From the NCBI GenBank assembly GCA_001557505.1, contig LSAX01000011.1, positions 1,240,001-1,304,000 on the forward strand: a stretch of DNA of 64,000 bases. The letters run 5' to 3'. The translations under genes were made by a program, and so were the position numbers. This document shows positions 35,035 through 48,765 of this stretch, one piece after another. The stretch is from Reticulascus tulasneorum. Taxonomy: Eukaryota > Ascomycota > Sordariomycetes > Glomerellales > Reticulascaceae. The notes beneath the pieces were generated by a model. The model was not told the DNA's origin. It searched no databases and saw only the letters and a list, made by a program, of their open reading frames with translations. The first letter of the stretch is position 1. The number at the start of each line of letters is the position of its first letter.

Positions 35035-37162
35035 TTGCTTATCTTCCGAAAGCAATTCCAATATTTGGATTGGGTCTTAGCAGAAGCTCTAATAAGGGAT
35101 CATCTGCGGCATTGCTTTGCATTGCAGCTGCGCGATGTAGGGTTGGTAAATTTCACTGTTGGTCTCCAGCTCCTCCAGAACAGACTCGATGAAACCCCCC
35201 CGCCACGGGAATGGTTGGCGGGTCCAGTTTGTTGGTCGGTCGAGGGCACATCACCTACATTATCTGGAAAGTTGTTCCCAAAGTAGGCAAGATAATGGAA
35301 CGGTTCAAGAGCAATGATTAATAAGTTATCCCCAACTGCGGTGGGAGGTATTGTAATAGGTACGGTTCCATTCTGCGGAGGGAGAAGCAGAATCAACAAG
35401 CCAAGCAGATAACGACAAACCCCAACGACGCAACCAAACGTTACGTTTTCCCATTTATGATTAATGCGCCATCGCATCCTCCCAATCAAGCCCATTGCCG
35501 ATCTGGTCGGCCAACCCCAACCCCCGGCCAGGGGAGGAGGAGGAGGGGGGCCCAGAAATCTGCCTCCCCCTGGATATTACCACTCAAAAAACTTCCGCAA
35601 TCTTGCAAGGAATGCCTGGAGCGTTGCAAACCGTTGTGACAGGCCCGGCGGCGGGCATGCGAGATTTCACAGGACACACCTTGTACTATAAATAATTTAC
35701 ATTGCGGTTTCCCACGAGGGCATCGGGGGGCACTGCATCGGGGGTCGGACATGACACCGTTTCCGTGCCCAAGATCCGTCTACGGTGGTGCGGGAATGTT
35801 TCAACGTGACGGTGGGCGTTTTCTCTCCTTGTTCTCTGTCCCCGCGGAGATGCCAATCTAGAAGCTAGTTCGAGTTCTGTGGTCAGTGCCCCTGGCGCGG
35901 CGTGCGTTAAGCATATTCTGCCACATGGCTGGGGGACGTGATGTTTCGTCACTGGGTTTGCTGGACGGGGGCGATTGCAGCGCCAGATACGTCTACCTTG
36001 TGAAACTGAGCACCATGATGAGCAACGTCAACAATGGCATCTCACACCGACGGTGAGGCGAATGCATGCGCCCAACTTGTACCACTGTTGGTACATAGAT
36101 CGAATGCACATCGTACTTTGACACTACGGAATTTTATCCCGTGCCGAGAAGCATCCAAATAGATCCATCCCAGGCCGTTAACGACCATATCTGGGAATAT
36201 TGTAGACGAAATAGGATGTGCTTCATCTGCACCCGCAATCTCTGTACCATGGAACCTGGACCATACAAATTGCGAGCGAGATCGTGCCGCAGCGGCACAT
36301 CTATCTCACCGGCTACCAACCGGCTACAAATCGCGGAGGCACTTTTGGAGCCCAGACTAACTTTACAGTGCTAGACCCTGTCCCCCCCGGGCGTCACTGC
36401 CTCAGTGGCACAGTGGACCGGAAAGAATCAGGATTCTCAGCGGGCAATCTGGCGAAGAGAAGATGGTGTGGTGGGTGGGCGTGGTTTGGAAAAAGTAAGA
36501 CCGATCTCGCGTATCCCAGATCAGACGATCGCACCCAACCAAAAGCGTCATTGGCCCACCGAAGCCAGATCCCAGGGATTCACGAGGTCCTGGCTCGGAG
36601 CGTAAAGCATCTGGTTTAGGCTGAATCCCCGCCCCAAGATTCCCGCCTCGATCACCGATTCATCTCTGGAGTCAGATCGCCGTGGGATGGATGGGGTGGA
36701 TAAACGGGCGGATGGAGGTGTGTTGGTCGGCTTGTTGGTTTCTGTCTGTCTGCTGCTATGTCTTGTTGGTTTGTCCTCTAGGTTGGTGTGGGTTTCCGTT
36801 AGTTGACGGTGATGGCCGAGTAAAAGTGGTGGTATTGTCGAGCCGCCGCTCAACGGGCCTGAATGGGCGGGTTCCCGCACCAATTTCTTACCAGGCGGGG
36901 GCGTAGCCTGGCGCTCCAAGAGACGATAGTCAGGAGAGCGAGGTGCTGTGCCGTGTACAACCAAGTTACCGCTGACCAGAATCCTATCTTCCAGGTGTGC
37001 GTCCCCGCCGGGTTGGGTTGATGAGATCGATCACCCAGCCGTCAGCACTACATCTGCCTTGGCTGCAACTATACAAAGACCCCAACGTCATACCTGATCG
37101 CTCTCCGATCAGCCGGATGGGGCGGGCAACCTGCTCCATATTGTTCCCACGAGTCTTCCCAA

Positions 37163-37181
37163 CCCCCCCCCCCCCCCCCCC
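37163..37181. repeat. poly-C tract, 19 nt
   Basis: Uninterrupted C run on the plus strand in the gene-poor region. Confidence 0.93.
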
Positions 37182-40100
37182 AATCACTGAGATCGGTGCA
37201 AGGGTTTTGGACAGTGGACCACACGCTCTGCATGCTGCAGGAGCGATTCGCCGACAGACGGCGCGGCACTTCGTCCTGTGACCTCAATGCGAAGATCTCA
37301 TTCGTACTACCTCGCGAATGGTACCGGACAACGCAGCAGATCAAGCATGTATTGGCGGTGAGGCAGACGCAGCAGATCAATAATTCGATAAGCTTGGGCA
37401 CGCCATCCACACCACTTTTGCCAACCACTTGGAATTACGTCGCACTGGCTCCGGCCGGACAGCCTGGGGGCGATAGATCGGTCACGGCGGTGGGATGGCC
37501 AAATGCAACTTCTATGCGTATGTCAAGGCTACAGGATCTGAGTACCCGCGTCAGATCATGCCACATGGCTGGGTTGGGGCAAACATGCAACCCTCAAATA
37601 GACTCGGAGTGGTCGAATATGCAGAAACCCATCAAACACCCCGCAACCGCTCTTTTTAATCGGTTGATAATGTGCGAGAACAATGCTCGTCATTTTTTTT
37701 TTTGGAGCGGGTAGGTGATTTCCCGCAGTCTTTTGGCATGGCCATGGTTGTTGCGCATAGACCCACGTCCACAAAGCGGATGTGCGAGGTGATCGAGGAT
37801 TTGACCTATTATGCCGTCCTGGTCCGAGAATTGCATAGCCAGGATGGCTCTGTGCAAGAAGCAGCCGGGCAGTGAGTAACAGGCTTGTCAATTCCACAGG
37901 GCAATGACTGCGCCAGAGGCAGCTGTAACGCAAGATGACTCCACCAACCTTGTAGGGACTAAGAACAGGGCGGTGTTGCTTTGCGCCTATGTCGTGGTTG
38001 TCGTATGTGTGTGTTTAGTGTCAGCAACAGTGCTTCGGGAGCGTCTGATTGACAGCGTGGCGATCTCGTAGATCTGGAAGCCCAAATCCCTGCAACGACC
38101 GTGATGAACTAACGGGTGTGTTGCTACTTGGTAAGAATATTAAGCCGAAAGCGATATATGTAGGGTATGACGAGAGAAACACGAAGGTATGTATGTGTGA
38201 ACGTTGCGTCTGGCCATGTTGCAGCCAACAATTCGAGACTATGTAACCGTGATGACATTATTGTGGGTGGGGAGGGTTTAGCTGTCAGCAGGCCGACTTC
38301 TGACTTCGTGTTGGTGACAGTGCCTTCTCACTGGGGATACGTTTATAGCCCATGACCGACGAGAGAGGTGGACGATACATTAAGAGGAGTCAAGGGTGAC
38401 CAGCCCGCAACTTACGATACCAGCCAGGTACAAGTCGAGTACGGGGAATGACCCCTGTTCCGTTTGACCCATGTCGGCTGTGGAAACGACCCAGTGGGCG
38501 GGTTGCGATGTGATGTTCTGAGGTCATGACCGGATCTGGCACACAGACCCTGGCCCTGTTCCAATAAAGCGGAGACCAGCACGGGTAATGCTCGATGTGA
38601 TACGATGGCCCCAAGGAGATGGCTTCCTAACTGGGAAAGATACCCGGTTCTCTTGTCGAGATAAATTGCGGGTGCGGTTCTCATCGAATCGAACCGCCAG
38701 GCACTCGATCGAGAATCACTGATGGAGAGGCGCATGGCAAAAAGGGAACTAAAGAGAAGGGGACGGTACTGTAAGACGAACGGGGGTGTCCGCCGGCTGG
38801 GATGGTCCATGAGTGAATAGTGTGGTATGTGTGAGCTGATGTGATTGGAGTGTGCATGAGATCGAGGAGGCGTGTGAGATCCCGAAAGGATGAGTCCGTC
38901 CGCGGGCGGTTTTGTCTTTGAAATTGCAACCTTGGGGCCATGCCCTGTCCGCCAGGCGTATGTAGCACTTCGTTGTGTAGCATTTCGAGTGAGCAGCCAC
39001 GGGGTTCTGGGCTTGTCAATTTTGTTTTCCATCTCCCGAATTTCGGTCGTGGTTGGCGGCGTCACATTGATGGCTGTGGCGGCTGTCAGAAAGCGGAAGA
39101 CGACGGGTCGTGTGAAGCTACCTGTTATGGAAAGCTCCCGCTGGATTGGGAGATGGGGATATGCGCCTTGCAGCAGCCCGTAGCTGCAGCCAGAGAGACC
39201 TCATCCGCGTGTGTGGTGTTTTGCCCTGTGCGTTGCCGATCCAATCTTGAATGTTGCATTGGATAGGGCGCCCTCTGGCTCCTCTTTCTCTCTGCCTCCT
39301 CCACGCGCGCTCTCTCTCACCCTCTCTCCTCCCTGTTTCTCCCACCGCAAGACCAGGGCGAAGAAGAGGATGGCTGGCAAGCCTGGTTCGGACAAGGCCT
39401 CGCAGTAATCTTGCCCGCTCACCACCACACCGGGCGGGTCAGCGGCCAACCCAAGCCCTGTAGGAGCCCTGGAGGAGCCCCAGCTTCGTTTACGTAGTAT
39501 TATGAAGATCGGTTTGAGGTCCCCAGTCCCTGTTTCTGCACTAGAAAAATGGAAACTTCGAATGAATGAGGACAGCAATGCGCGTTTCAAAGCCCCGGCG
39601 GAGTCTGTTCGATGGATTCGTTCGAACCCATGTGAGTGCCATGGATTTCCCAGGACGAAGACCACCAAAAAACGCCATCGTAGCATCCACAAATGCAACC
39701 CAGCTGTCAAATAACGGGAGACCCACCCCCTTGAGAAAGAAAAAAAAGGGAAAAAAAAGCAAGCAGATTGTGATGTATCGCCAGTTGGCTAGGTCCAGCC
39801 GGAACAGGTGTGGCAGCGCGTCTTGCATCTCAAGCCCCGAACTATTCCCATATCTGTCATGCCACGCGCATCCAACGCATCCATGGCGCCTCCTCGCAGC
39901 CAGAGCGTCAGTCCAAGAACCAGACGACGACGTACACGCATGTACTTTTGGGCTCTGGGGCGACGGAGTGGATCTCAGCATCTTCCAGCTTTTCAGTCAT
40001 CGAACTGGATGCATGGGAGATCCTAGAAGATATCGAATCAACAGGGGCGGATGTAATCCGGGTGCCTTGCAACTTGGAACGCTACTAGTTGGCAGCGGGC

Positions 40101-43100
40101 ACTGCGTGATGCGGGAGGTGGGCCCGGGTCCAGACCCCAGCTCAAGAATCCTTACTTCTTCGGAGAGCTGGCCCAAACTTCACAAGCGCTGAACACAGGG
40201 AAACTCGCGTAGATTAATGGGCGAGTTACCGCCACTATGGTGCTGCAAAGTGTCGTCTCAGCTGCTACACTTCTACTACGCAGTAGGGGGTGCGTGTGTT
40301 CCAGCGATTTCTGGAATCCCGGTTCTGCAGCGGGGGGGTTGTAGACTGCGCGATAAAATTAGCACTATTCAATGCTCTTACAGGGCAGGGGTGTGCAAGG
40401 AGGGGAGCATGGGCGAAGCCTCGATTGGGATATTATCGAGATTTCCCGTGAGATTGCGCTTGCAGGTTGCTTGGATCCAGTCCTTCTTCGCTGGTCGAAA
40501 CTTGGGACGCCATGCCCACGATGTGTATTGGTGTGTGTGTGCGCTTCTGCTCACCGTATCAACTGGCTTTACTAGCTCTCTAGTATTGACTGGTGGAAAG
40601 GTATCTGAGGACGGCTTACCATGAGATTTATGAAATACGGGACTGGAACGGGAGAACCAGAATCGTTACGCTTGGGGATATCAGTTATCGCTAGCTGCCC
40701 AGTCAAGTTGCCGTGATCCCGGAGGCAGAGAAGAAAAGATGCATGGATACTGGACGAATACCTCGTAACGACAGGTTGAGTTGCCACGAACTACCACATA
40801 TCGGAGTCACCACGCTAGAAACAACCTAGGCGGTCACCGTCCACTATTCGATACTTCGGGCCTTGTGTGATGTGGGCGGAAACTGCAGCATCGCATCACA
40901 TCCCCATCACGAGTATACGAATGATCGATCGGCTAGGTTATATCGGGGGGCTATAATAAGAGCCCGGGCATACATCTGTAGCGGTTCGTCCAATAGCTCT
41001 GTATTTTGCAGGGCATGCTGCATATTACGATGTTCACTCCAATGCTTAATGCGCGAGTCGTTATATGTTACCCAGCTCCGTTTACCGTTCCATCGTTCGA
41101 AGAGACTACCCTCTGGGTCTCACAGTATTATAATGATAAAGCCTACGAGTGATCATTCTCTCATTAAATAGCCTGATCAGGCGAGCGGCCGTCGTCGATC
41201 CCCCCGCTCCCGAATTGTTCAGCGTGACAGTGGAACGGCGAGCAGCATTCTGTGATACCTGGACCCTCGGCAGCAAGCCGTCGGGTGACACATTGTGATA
41301 TGTACTTCCAGGTATTCTGCAACCCGCGAGGTTTATGCATCGGAAGAGACGGGGGTGGGGAACTAAAGAGAAAATTGTAAGGAGGCGAGAGGTCTCTCAA
41401 CCTTGTTCAGTAATACGAATGTTTGAGTAAAGATGCTGGAGCCTTGCAGAGGAGGGCACGTTGTTGACTTCGTGTTTTTCCATCCTTTTGGGGCCACCAA
41501 GCAAATGGCAGATACTTCGGATGCACTTCAAAATTTCCGCTTGGTCAAAACCTCCAGCTACCACGTCTGCGCCCGCAGCCGTTGATGGCTGAAGCTCCTC
41601 TCCCAGGAAGATCCCTCTACTACTAGAAGTGAGGTAAATTAGCTCGCATAATTTCCCCGGATTGTAAACTGACGTTCCCCGTACGCGACCTCTTGGGGGA
41701 AGTTTGCATGGATATACGTACTCCTGCTCAGAAGGAACTCGGGCCATCTAGTCCATCATCTAACAACGTTGAAAACACAGAACGCATCACGATATGTGGC
41801 CTAGGGCCGGCTATCAAAGAGGCAGCCTGGACAGAAGGTCCGCGGACCCCGTTTTATATGGATACCTTTTCATTGCGTGGCATGATATGCTTCCACTCCA
41901 GCGGCCATAGTCCCTGGATATTTGATGAAGCACGTACGTTGTGTATTGGGTTTATCGATGTTGCGAGACAGCCGCGGTGCCGGGGCTAAGCTCCATGCCA
42001 TGTGCGCCTCTTGCTCGCGTCGTCGGTTGCACTCATCGTCTACCGTCCGGGTTACGCGAGGCGTCGTTCCGAGCCAGCTTGACTCCACAAAGCTGCCGAG
42101 TGTGAAGTTTTGATGGGCAGACAAGAGGTGAGCATCAACGGTCAATGCTGTTCGGCCCCGCTTGATCATGGGCCTCAGGAGAGTGGACGAAGGGGCCTAT
42201 TCAAGGGAGTGTCAGTGGGTGGGCCTCGGTGTGGCACAGGGCAGCCCGCAGTCCGCTAGACGTGGGTGGATGGATGCTTGCTTGTCTGTGCAGATATTCC
42301 CTCTTTTTCTGAGAAAAGATCTCCTCAGCCTCAAGTCAAACCGAATGTGAGTGTCCGTGGAGCACAGGCTGACGACATGGAGACGGGGGACCATCAATAT
42401 CACAAGACGATAACGGGTGTCGTCTCTCGAGCCTCCCGGGGACGAGCAGCCCAGCCTCTGAAATGCAAATACCATTCTTGAAACTTGTCGTCCCCTCCAC
42501 ATGACACTGTCGATTCCGAATATGGTATGGCGTTTTTTCTTCGAAATTTGTTTGCCGGTCAAGCAAAGACCGAGAAATGTGACAAGTAACATCCAAAGCC
42601 CGGTCCCAGAAAACTGCCGGCCTGGACTTGAAATGAGGACTTACATCCGTCCTGCCCGATTAAACGCAATCATCGGGATCTTTCGCCGACGATCGGGTCA
42701 TGGCAGAACCGAACGAAAATGAGGCTTCTTCGTTCCTATCACGAGTTTGTCGGCGGGCCGAGAGAAGGGGGGCGTGGAGGGGGAGGCCCTGCAGTGTCAT
42801 GAACAGGTTGGCAATATCCAGCAGCAGTCTGCGACTGGCGGTTCATGTCCTCGACATTTGCAGTTTGGTGATGGGGCCATATCAGCACCTCGTATTGGCT
42901 CCAATCCCAGGCCAGACATTTTAGACAGTCGACATCCCCTTGGAAGAGTGGACGAAGCCTAGAGAGGGTTAGGTGTGTTGTAGCGAAGGTGACCGTCATC
43001 AATCGCGAATTGTTTCACTCGCTCCCCCCCTAGACCGGCTTGGTTCCAGGATTTTGTGGCCTGACATACCCTTTGGCCCCCTCCACCAAGACACGGCACA

Positions 43101-46100
43101 TCGCTTGCCATCGTAGATCTTCCCAAGTTTCGGGATCTCACTACTTTGTACCAAGATTGCAAGCGGTCTCGACTCATTTGCCATCCACGCGCTCAGGTAG
43201 CAATGTTCAGTTGGGCATCAGCGCTCAGCGCTTTGGCAGTTTTGGCATTGGGCGATCCCCGTCCAAACCCCAACACCGTTCCCCGGTTCGGCCAGACCAC
43301 TGGAGAGCTGCATGAATGCAGATCTGTGCAATAGTCCTTGCAAAAAAAATTGAGTTTGTGGGGCAGAAACATTGGAGGGTTGGCGACAAGATTGGCAACA
43401 GATCGACGTTTGTTGTCACCGCCGGGCTGTCAGAGCACCTCCGGAAACTACAGGTGGTAAAAGGACTTCGGGCTGGTCCCGACTCGCAAAGGACTACAGA
43501 CGGAAGCCAAGCCTCTAGGAAGTGGAGGCTTATTAACAGACCAGTTCATGCAACAGGGTCAATATTATTGGGGAGCCGATATTGACATGCCGCATCGTTG
43601 GTTGGATTGGGGATCGTGAGTTACACAATGACACAAAATGCCGACTTGGAAGCACAATACACGATTCTCGCTCTGTTAGTAGATGTCGTGGACTGTATTC
43701 TCCGAAGTATTAATATCCCAGCGAGATGGGATCTTGGGAAAGGTTTAGCGAAAGTTCTTTTTCTCGGAGTCCACCTGCAGGACAAACGGGGAGAGGGAAT
43801 GAGCAGCCCGCCACTCCTTGGGAGCAGGGAACCTTGGATCGGGAATAGTGTACGAACAGTGGGATCGAAAAGTACACTTTTCTCGCGCCATCTACTCCGT
43901 ATTCCCATGTGGGTACCTTTAGGTTGATATGTAGCCTAGCAATACCGACCATTGGATCGCGGATGCATCAACATGGAGCCAGACGATGGGCCTAATGGGA
44001 GAAGACCCTTGAATTCCGTCAATATTTCTGACAGAGGGAGCTAGCAGATGTTAGCTGCGAAATGGAAACCGTTCCAAGGTTGGGCTGAGCCATGTTGAAG
44101 ATTAGGGTCGATAATTGTACTACATATGCAGCCTTTCAACTAGCGTACTTGGTAGTCTAAGTTCGCTGTCTGCCAGCTTCGAGGCAAGAATACACGGCCT
44201 CATTGAAGTGGGATATGATGTTGTCCAAGGTGATACAGACGCGGGCCTGGACTCCTGAGGGGGGGAGGGGAGTAACCAGCAAATGTGACTTGTTGGCTCG
44301 TCGCACAGTCGAGGTTTGAGATGAGTGATTTGAAATTTCACATTGTGCACTGGTGTCGAGACTCAGGTGCAGATATGGGGCAGATCTTCCCAGTGGGGGG
44401 GAGAGATCTCTGTTTCACTAGTCTCTTTCCCCTGTAAGTCGATTACACCTTTGCTGGGATGCGCTGCCGCCGTAGCAGCAAATCCCATGATACCTTGCCG
44501 CCTGTGATGCTACGAATACTTGTCCATGAAGACGACGGGCTTCAATGGAAAAGGGTTCTGGAACATGAACACAGACGAGGGGGGAAGGTGAATTATGGCA
44601 GGCAGACGGGGGGATGTGCTGGGTGTTTGACCTTTTCGGCCTGTGCCATTAAGGTTTTGTGACTGGATGACGTACCAGGGTTCCTGGTTGTTCTCCAAGG
44701 TTTGCTTCTAGAGGCTGTTTTAAGGCGAGGGAAACCGTCTGGAATAAGCCGGGGTGGTTAGAAAGGGAGATCGATGTTGGCGCATGAAGGTTCACAGCAA
44801 GCTTTTCTCGAGTAATGAGGGTTTTGAACCAATCTTGGTAACGAGTCGTAGAGGGGAGCGAGCCTCTTCCTCTGCTCTAAATGAACGTCGTCTCTTCACC
44901 TGCTTGTGTTTCTATTGCCCATCTCAACTTCCATCCGCTATTGATCCATTCCTGAATAGAGGAGCCACCCCGATGTTTGGAGAAAAGAGCTATGGCCACG
45001 TCCAGCTCCGCTCCTCAAATTTCGCTCCGTCCCAGAATACCTGATTACAGGATGGGGTCACTGGGGCATCTGGATCTACCTTTCCTCCCCCTGCCCATGA
45101 ACAACTGACGTATCGAACACAGATGGAACCGTGCGAGGAATGGCTGGCAACCATGATCCATCCCCCACTCCCCGAAAGGACCCCAACCCTGCTCCTTCGT
45201 TCACCCCTGTTCATCATCCATCTCGGAGAACAATCCTTGCGGGATGGGGATACATAGCTGGTAGGTCGTTGGAAATGGGGCCAAAAGGAAGGGAAGAAAA
45301 AGAAAGAAACCACCTCGTTCGTCTAACGAAGCTACGGTAGCGGCCGATGGCGGTGGGACATATGTAGTCGTAACCGCAGCGATGGGAGTAGAGGAAGAAG
45401 GAAAGAAGACACCTTACCGCATAAGCAAAGCTGAAAGTCAAAGCAACTAACCTAGCGATGGAAGCGCCCCGATCTCAACTGTCAGCTTTCGACATTCGGG
45501 AGCTCGGCTGGCGCCAAGGCGATCTATCTCTCTCTCATTGACAGCTGAAGAGCTCCGGGCGCGACTAAGAAGCAACTAAACCACAGTAAGATACAGGTTG
45601 ATTACTTCGCTTTGCATTTCTTGCTTTGCCCGGACGGCTCTCACTCCCATTCTCTGGGGGAAGCCAGTCCTGCCTGCAGTGAGGCCCTTGCTCTCCCCCT
45701 TGTCCTGCCGCTTGCCCACACATGACGAGCACAGTTCAGTGGCCGATCCAGCTCTGACAGGAGAGCCAATTATCGTGGAGACGATCCCCCTGTCTTGGGG
45801 TGCAGTGACCGCAATTATCGTACCATTTTCTTCGCACAATGAGATTGCCTTTGACGTGGGTGCCTTTCGGGGCACCTGGGACACTCCATTGGGGACTCTG
45901 GGAGGGGAGGGGGTTTTCTCGCCCCCCCCCTGCCCCTTGGCTGCACGCTACCTGATGCTCCTGGTATCGCCATGCTCATTCTGTGGCTGCCAGCCCATGA
46001 GATGAAGGCAGGATGTCACTGAACTCCCTCACACACAAGTCTCATCTTCTCGTTTGTCTCTCGCTTTCCCTCTCTCCTTTTCTGCCCGGACCTCACGTCG

Positions 46101-46412
46101 TCCTGGTGTGTTCAGTCCAATGAGAGAGGACGAGTATGAGTGTGCCCATACCAGGTTTCCGATACAGGCTGCCCCGAAGCATCGAAGAAGCGAAGAATGT
46201 TGGGAGAAGAAGATGTGCCATGGGACCCCCCATCGCCATCCATCCCACGGATCACAGCGTCAATCAATGAATCTCAACTGCGCCGCTCAATCTGTAAAAA
46301 CCCCCCATCCACTCCTCTCTCACATTGCCAATCATGTCTAACCTTATTGGATTCACCACCAAACAAAAGGCATGTACCTGAGCAATACGATGAGGTACCT
46401 TGGGTCCTGCCG

Positions 46413-46444
<32 letters not shown>
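46413..46444. repeat. poly-C tract, 32 nt
   Basis: Longest homopolymer in the window, about 2.3 kb upstream of nsdD. Confidence 0.95.
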
Positions 46445-46445
<1 letters not shown>

Positions 46446-47154
46446 TCCGTTCCGACCGATACACCACAAAAGCTTCTGTCTTCTGCCTCGATTCTTCCCA
46501 CACCGTACATCTGGTAAGGGCATGGGAATGGATGGATGGCTGGCCCCCCGGACGACGCCTCCCCCCCACCACATCCGAGAAGAGAAGTTACAGGGTATGA
46601 AGTTATTGGAGGGAAGGGGGATCTCGCTCATCACAGAAAGGAACGGCAGAACCACCGCTCCCATGAGTACGGACTATTGGGAGAGCAAATCGGGTAACCG
46701 ACATGGCTGTTCAGGACTCGGGCATCTCCTCCCCCATGTCTATCATCGTCTTCCTCACTTGAATGTGCATGCTTTCGATCCTTGAATAAGGTCGGTCGAA
46801 ATCCACCAGTGACCAAGTTACCTACGAGCCACTCGAGTCTGCCACCGCAGCTTGGCCGTCTCTACCCTGCAAGTAATGTAAGTCTGAAGTAGGTAACCTT
46901 AATCCGTACACTTTGTCTCTCTTGCAACCTGTCTGGTGAATCTTCTTGTCAAATTTGCCTATCCCATGTATGTAAAGTAGATGAGCGATGCAGCAGCCAT
47001 AGGTCATCATCCTCATCACCGATGTATCTGCTTCGCCTGCCGCCCTGCGACGTTATACTTATTCCCACAGCACATGTCTCGCGGGCTGTCCTTTCGCGGG
47101 TCTCATAATTATCCTATCATTCCCATCTGTCAGACTTGCGCCCCGAGTTTCTCG

Positions 47155-47265
47155 AACCTTTCTTCCTCCTCCTCCCTCTCTTAGTTCGGGTACTTCTTCT
47201 TCCTTCTTCCTTCTTCCTCCTCGTCCTCCTCCCTCCCTACCTCCTGCCCTTCCCGTGCCAAAAGT
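47155..47265 (+). repeat. pyrimidine-rich tract (CTT/CTC repeats) upstream of nsdD
   Basis: A stretch of over 100 nt that is almost entirely C and T, with many TTCCTCC and CTTCTTCC units. Such CT-rich blocks often mark fungal promoters and transcription start regions. It lies about 1.5 kb upstream of the nsdD start, consistent with a long leader. Confidence 0.6.
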
Positions 47266-48445
47266 TGATTCCCCAAAACTCTATTCTCACGACACTCCAT
47301 CCCGGACAAAATCCAAGCATCGCTGACCGCCTGGCGACTCTTTTTGGATTTTCCCACCAGTGGCGCAGCTGCATGTGCTTTATACGACGGAATACTTGCA
47401 TCCCTACCAAACCCAGGAGGCGCCAAAGTAGGGAACATAGTGAGACTGGCGCTGACCGAACGAAATCCGCGCCGCAGGACCCAGAGAAACACGCCGTTTT
47501 CCCACGTTGAGCGCAGCCCAGGCCAGCCCAGCATCGCGGATCTACAGCTGTTTCGACAATCTCACGGCCGAAGCCTCGTTTAGTCTACCTACATAGGTGT
47601 ACCCAGAGAATTCCGCCAGAAAGGGTGCCCGCGGTTCCCAAGACGCTAGGCTGCCACCCCAAAAGCAAGACTGACACCAGAGCGGGAAAAAAGAAAAGAG
47701 CTGGAATTCCACACCCCCAGTCCCCGGCGCATACGCGCATACACACCTACTACAGACGTCCTATGTGCTGCTAGCCCACGTCTGCACCCCCCTCCCTGCC
47801 CTGCTGGCATACCCTCTCTAGCCCAAAGAAGAGATTCCTACAGTGTGGGTGTCTTGGAACCATAAAACTCATCATACATACATAGCGCCATCACAAACCC
47901 AAGGCAACGAGCCGGTAAACCTGACCAGCGCCCCCCCCTCCCCCCCCGGCGGGCTTATTCCAACACGGCCCTCCCAGTAAGCAGAGCATCAATTGGCTGG
48001 CGTGGGCGAGAGTACTTGTCAGACCCATATCGCAACCCATCCATCCCACACCCCCAGGAAAAGATACCTTTGGTGACCTCCCGGTCCCGCCACCCACGCG
48101 TGCCAGATAGCTTGATCAGATCTGGCCTACCTACGTACCGGGTTTCCCAGCTGGAAGCTCGACTAGGAGAGGCTAGTTACCAGGCCAAGCCACCACACTC
48201 TCTGGTCTCTGGCTCGCCTTTCCCTTCGTTAGCTGATTCCGTGCGTGAGTGTTGCTCGATCTTTTATTACATACATACATGAAATCGGCTCTTCCCTCCC
48301 ACCTTTTTTTTCTTGCGATCCTCTCCATCACTTCCACCACCCCCCAAACCACTCCACGGCAACCCTTCGCAAACCTGGAATCTCCAGTCTCGACACCAAA
48401 CTAGCACTCGACCTCGTCTCGTTTGTCTACATTTTGGCGAGTCAG

Positions 48446-48683
48446 ATGCATCGAGACTTGTAGATCTCGTCTGGGGTTTCTGACAGCCATAACTCTTCTC
48501 CGGAAAACCCGCTATGGAAGCGGGTGGATCTGGCTCTAGGCAAAGGTCCGTTCGAATCTTCTGATACCACACCCACCACACACCTCACCAATCCTTTTTA
48601 TTCTCTCGTGTCCCCCGTACATGTCATTAACAAAGAGTCATTGCCCCCCTTTGCAGCCGTCCTTCCTCTGCCAGCAATCTTGA
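48446..48683 (+). promoter_or_regulatory. three short upstream ORFs in the nsdD leader
   Basis: Complete small frames precede the nsdD start: 48446-48463 (5 codons, MHRDL), 48514-48564 (16 codons) and 48621-48683 (20 codons). All end before the main ATG at 48766, and none overlaps it. They could throttle translation if the transcript starts upstream of about 48.4 kb, which I infer but cannot see. Confidence 0.5.
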
Positions 48684-48765
48684 CCGCTACGATCACCAAT
48701 ATCCTCCTCCCCCTCCTCCACCACCACGAGACTCCCACGACAGACTCTACAGAGACGGCCCCGCC

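Larger units (their letters stand above)
27789..48765. other. gene-poor region, about 21 kb
   Basis: No gene with a recognisable family was found on either strand. Between 28.0 and 33.4 kb there are short open segments with protein-like composition (listed separately). From 33.4 to about 47 kb the open frames are short, overlap on both strands and look random. Landmarks are poly-G/C runs at 35022, 37163 and 46413 and a pyrimidine-rich block near 47155-47265. The last part should hold the nsdD promoter and leader. Confidence 0.6.

Noticed and set aside
38412..39065. 217-codon minus-strand frame in the gene-poor region
   Set aside because: Low-complexity Ser/Arg/His composition, competing frames on both strands, no domain or splice support.
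39608..39640. tRNA T-arm-like GTTCGAACCC
   Set aside because: The flanking bases do not form a T stem and no acceptor or anticodon arms are present. Similar matches near 38690 and 48550 failed the same test.
39566..40192. 208-codon plus-strand frame in the gene-poor region
   Set aside because: Contains a poly-Lys stretch from an A-rich run and no recognisable family; the opposite strand is equally open.
27789..48765. Transposon or RIP-mutated repeat island
   Set aside because: No reverse transcriptase, transposase or long terminal repeats seen, and the region is not markedly AT-rich or depleted as RIP would cause.
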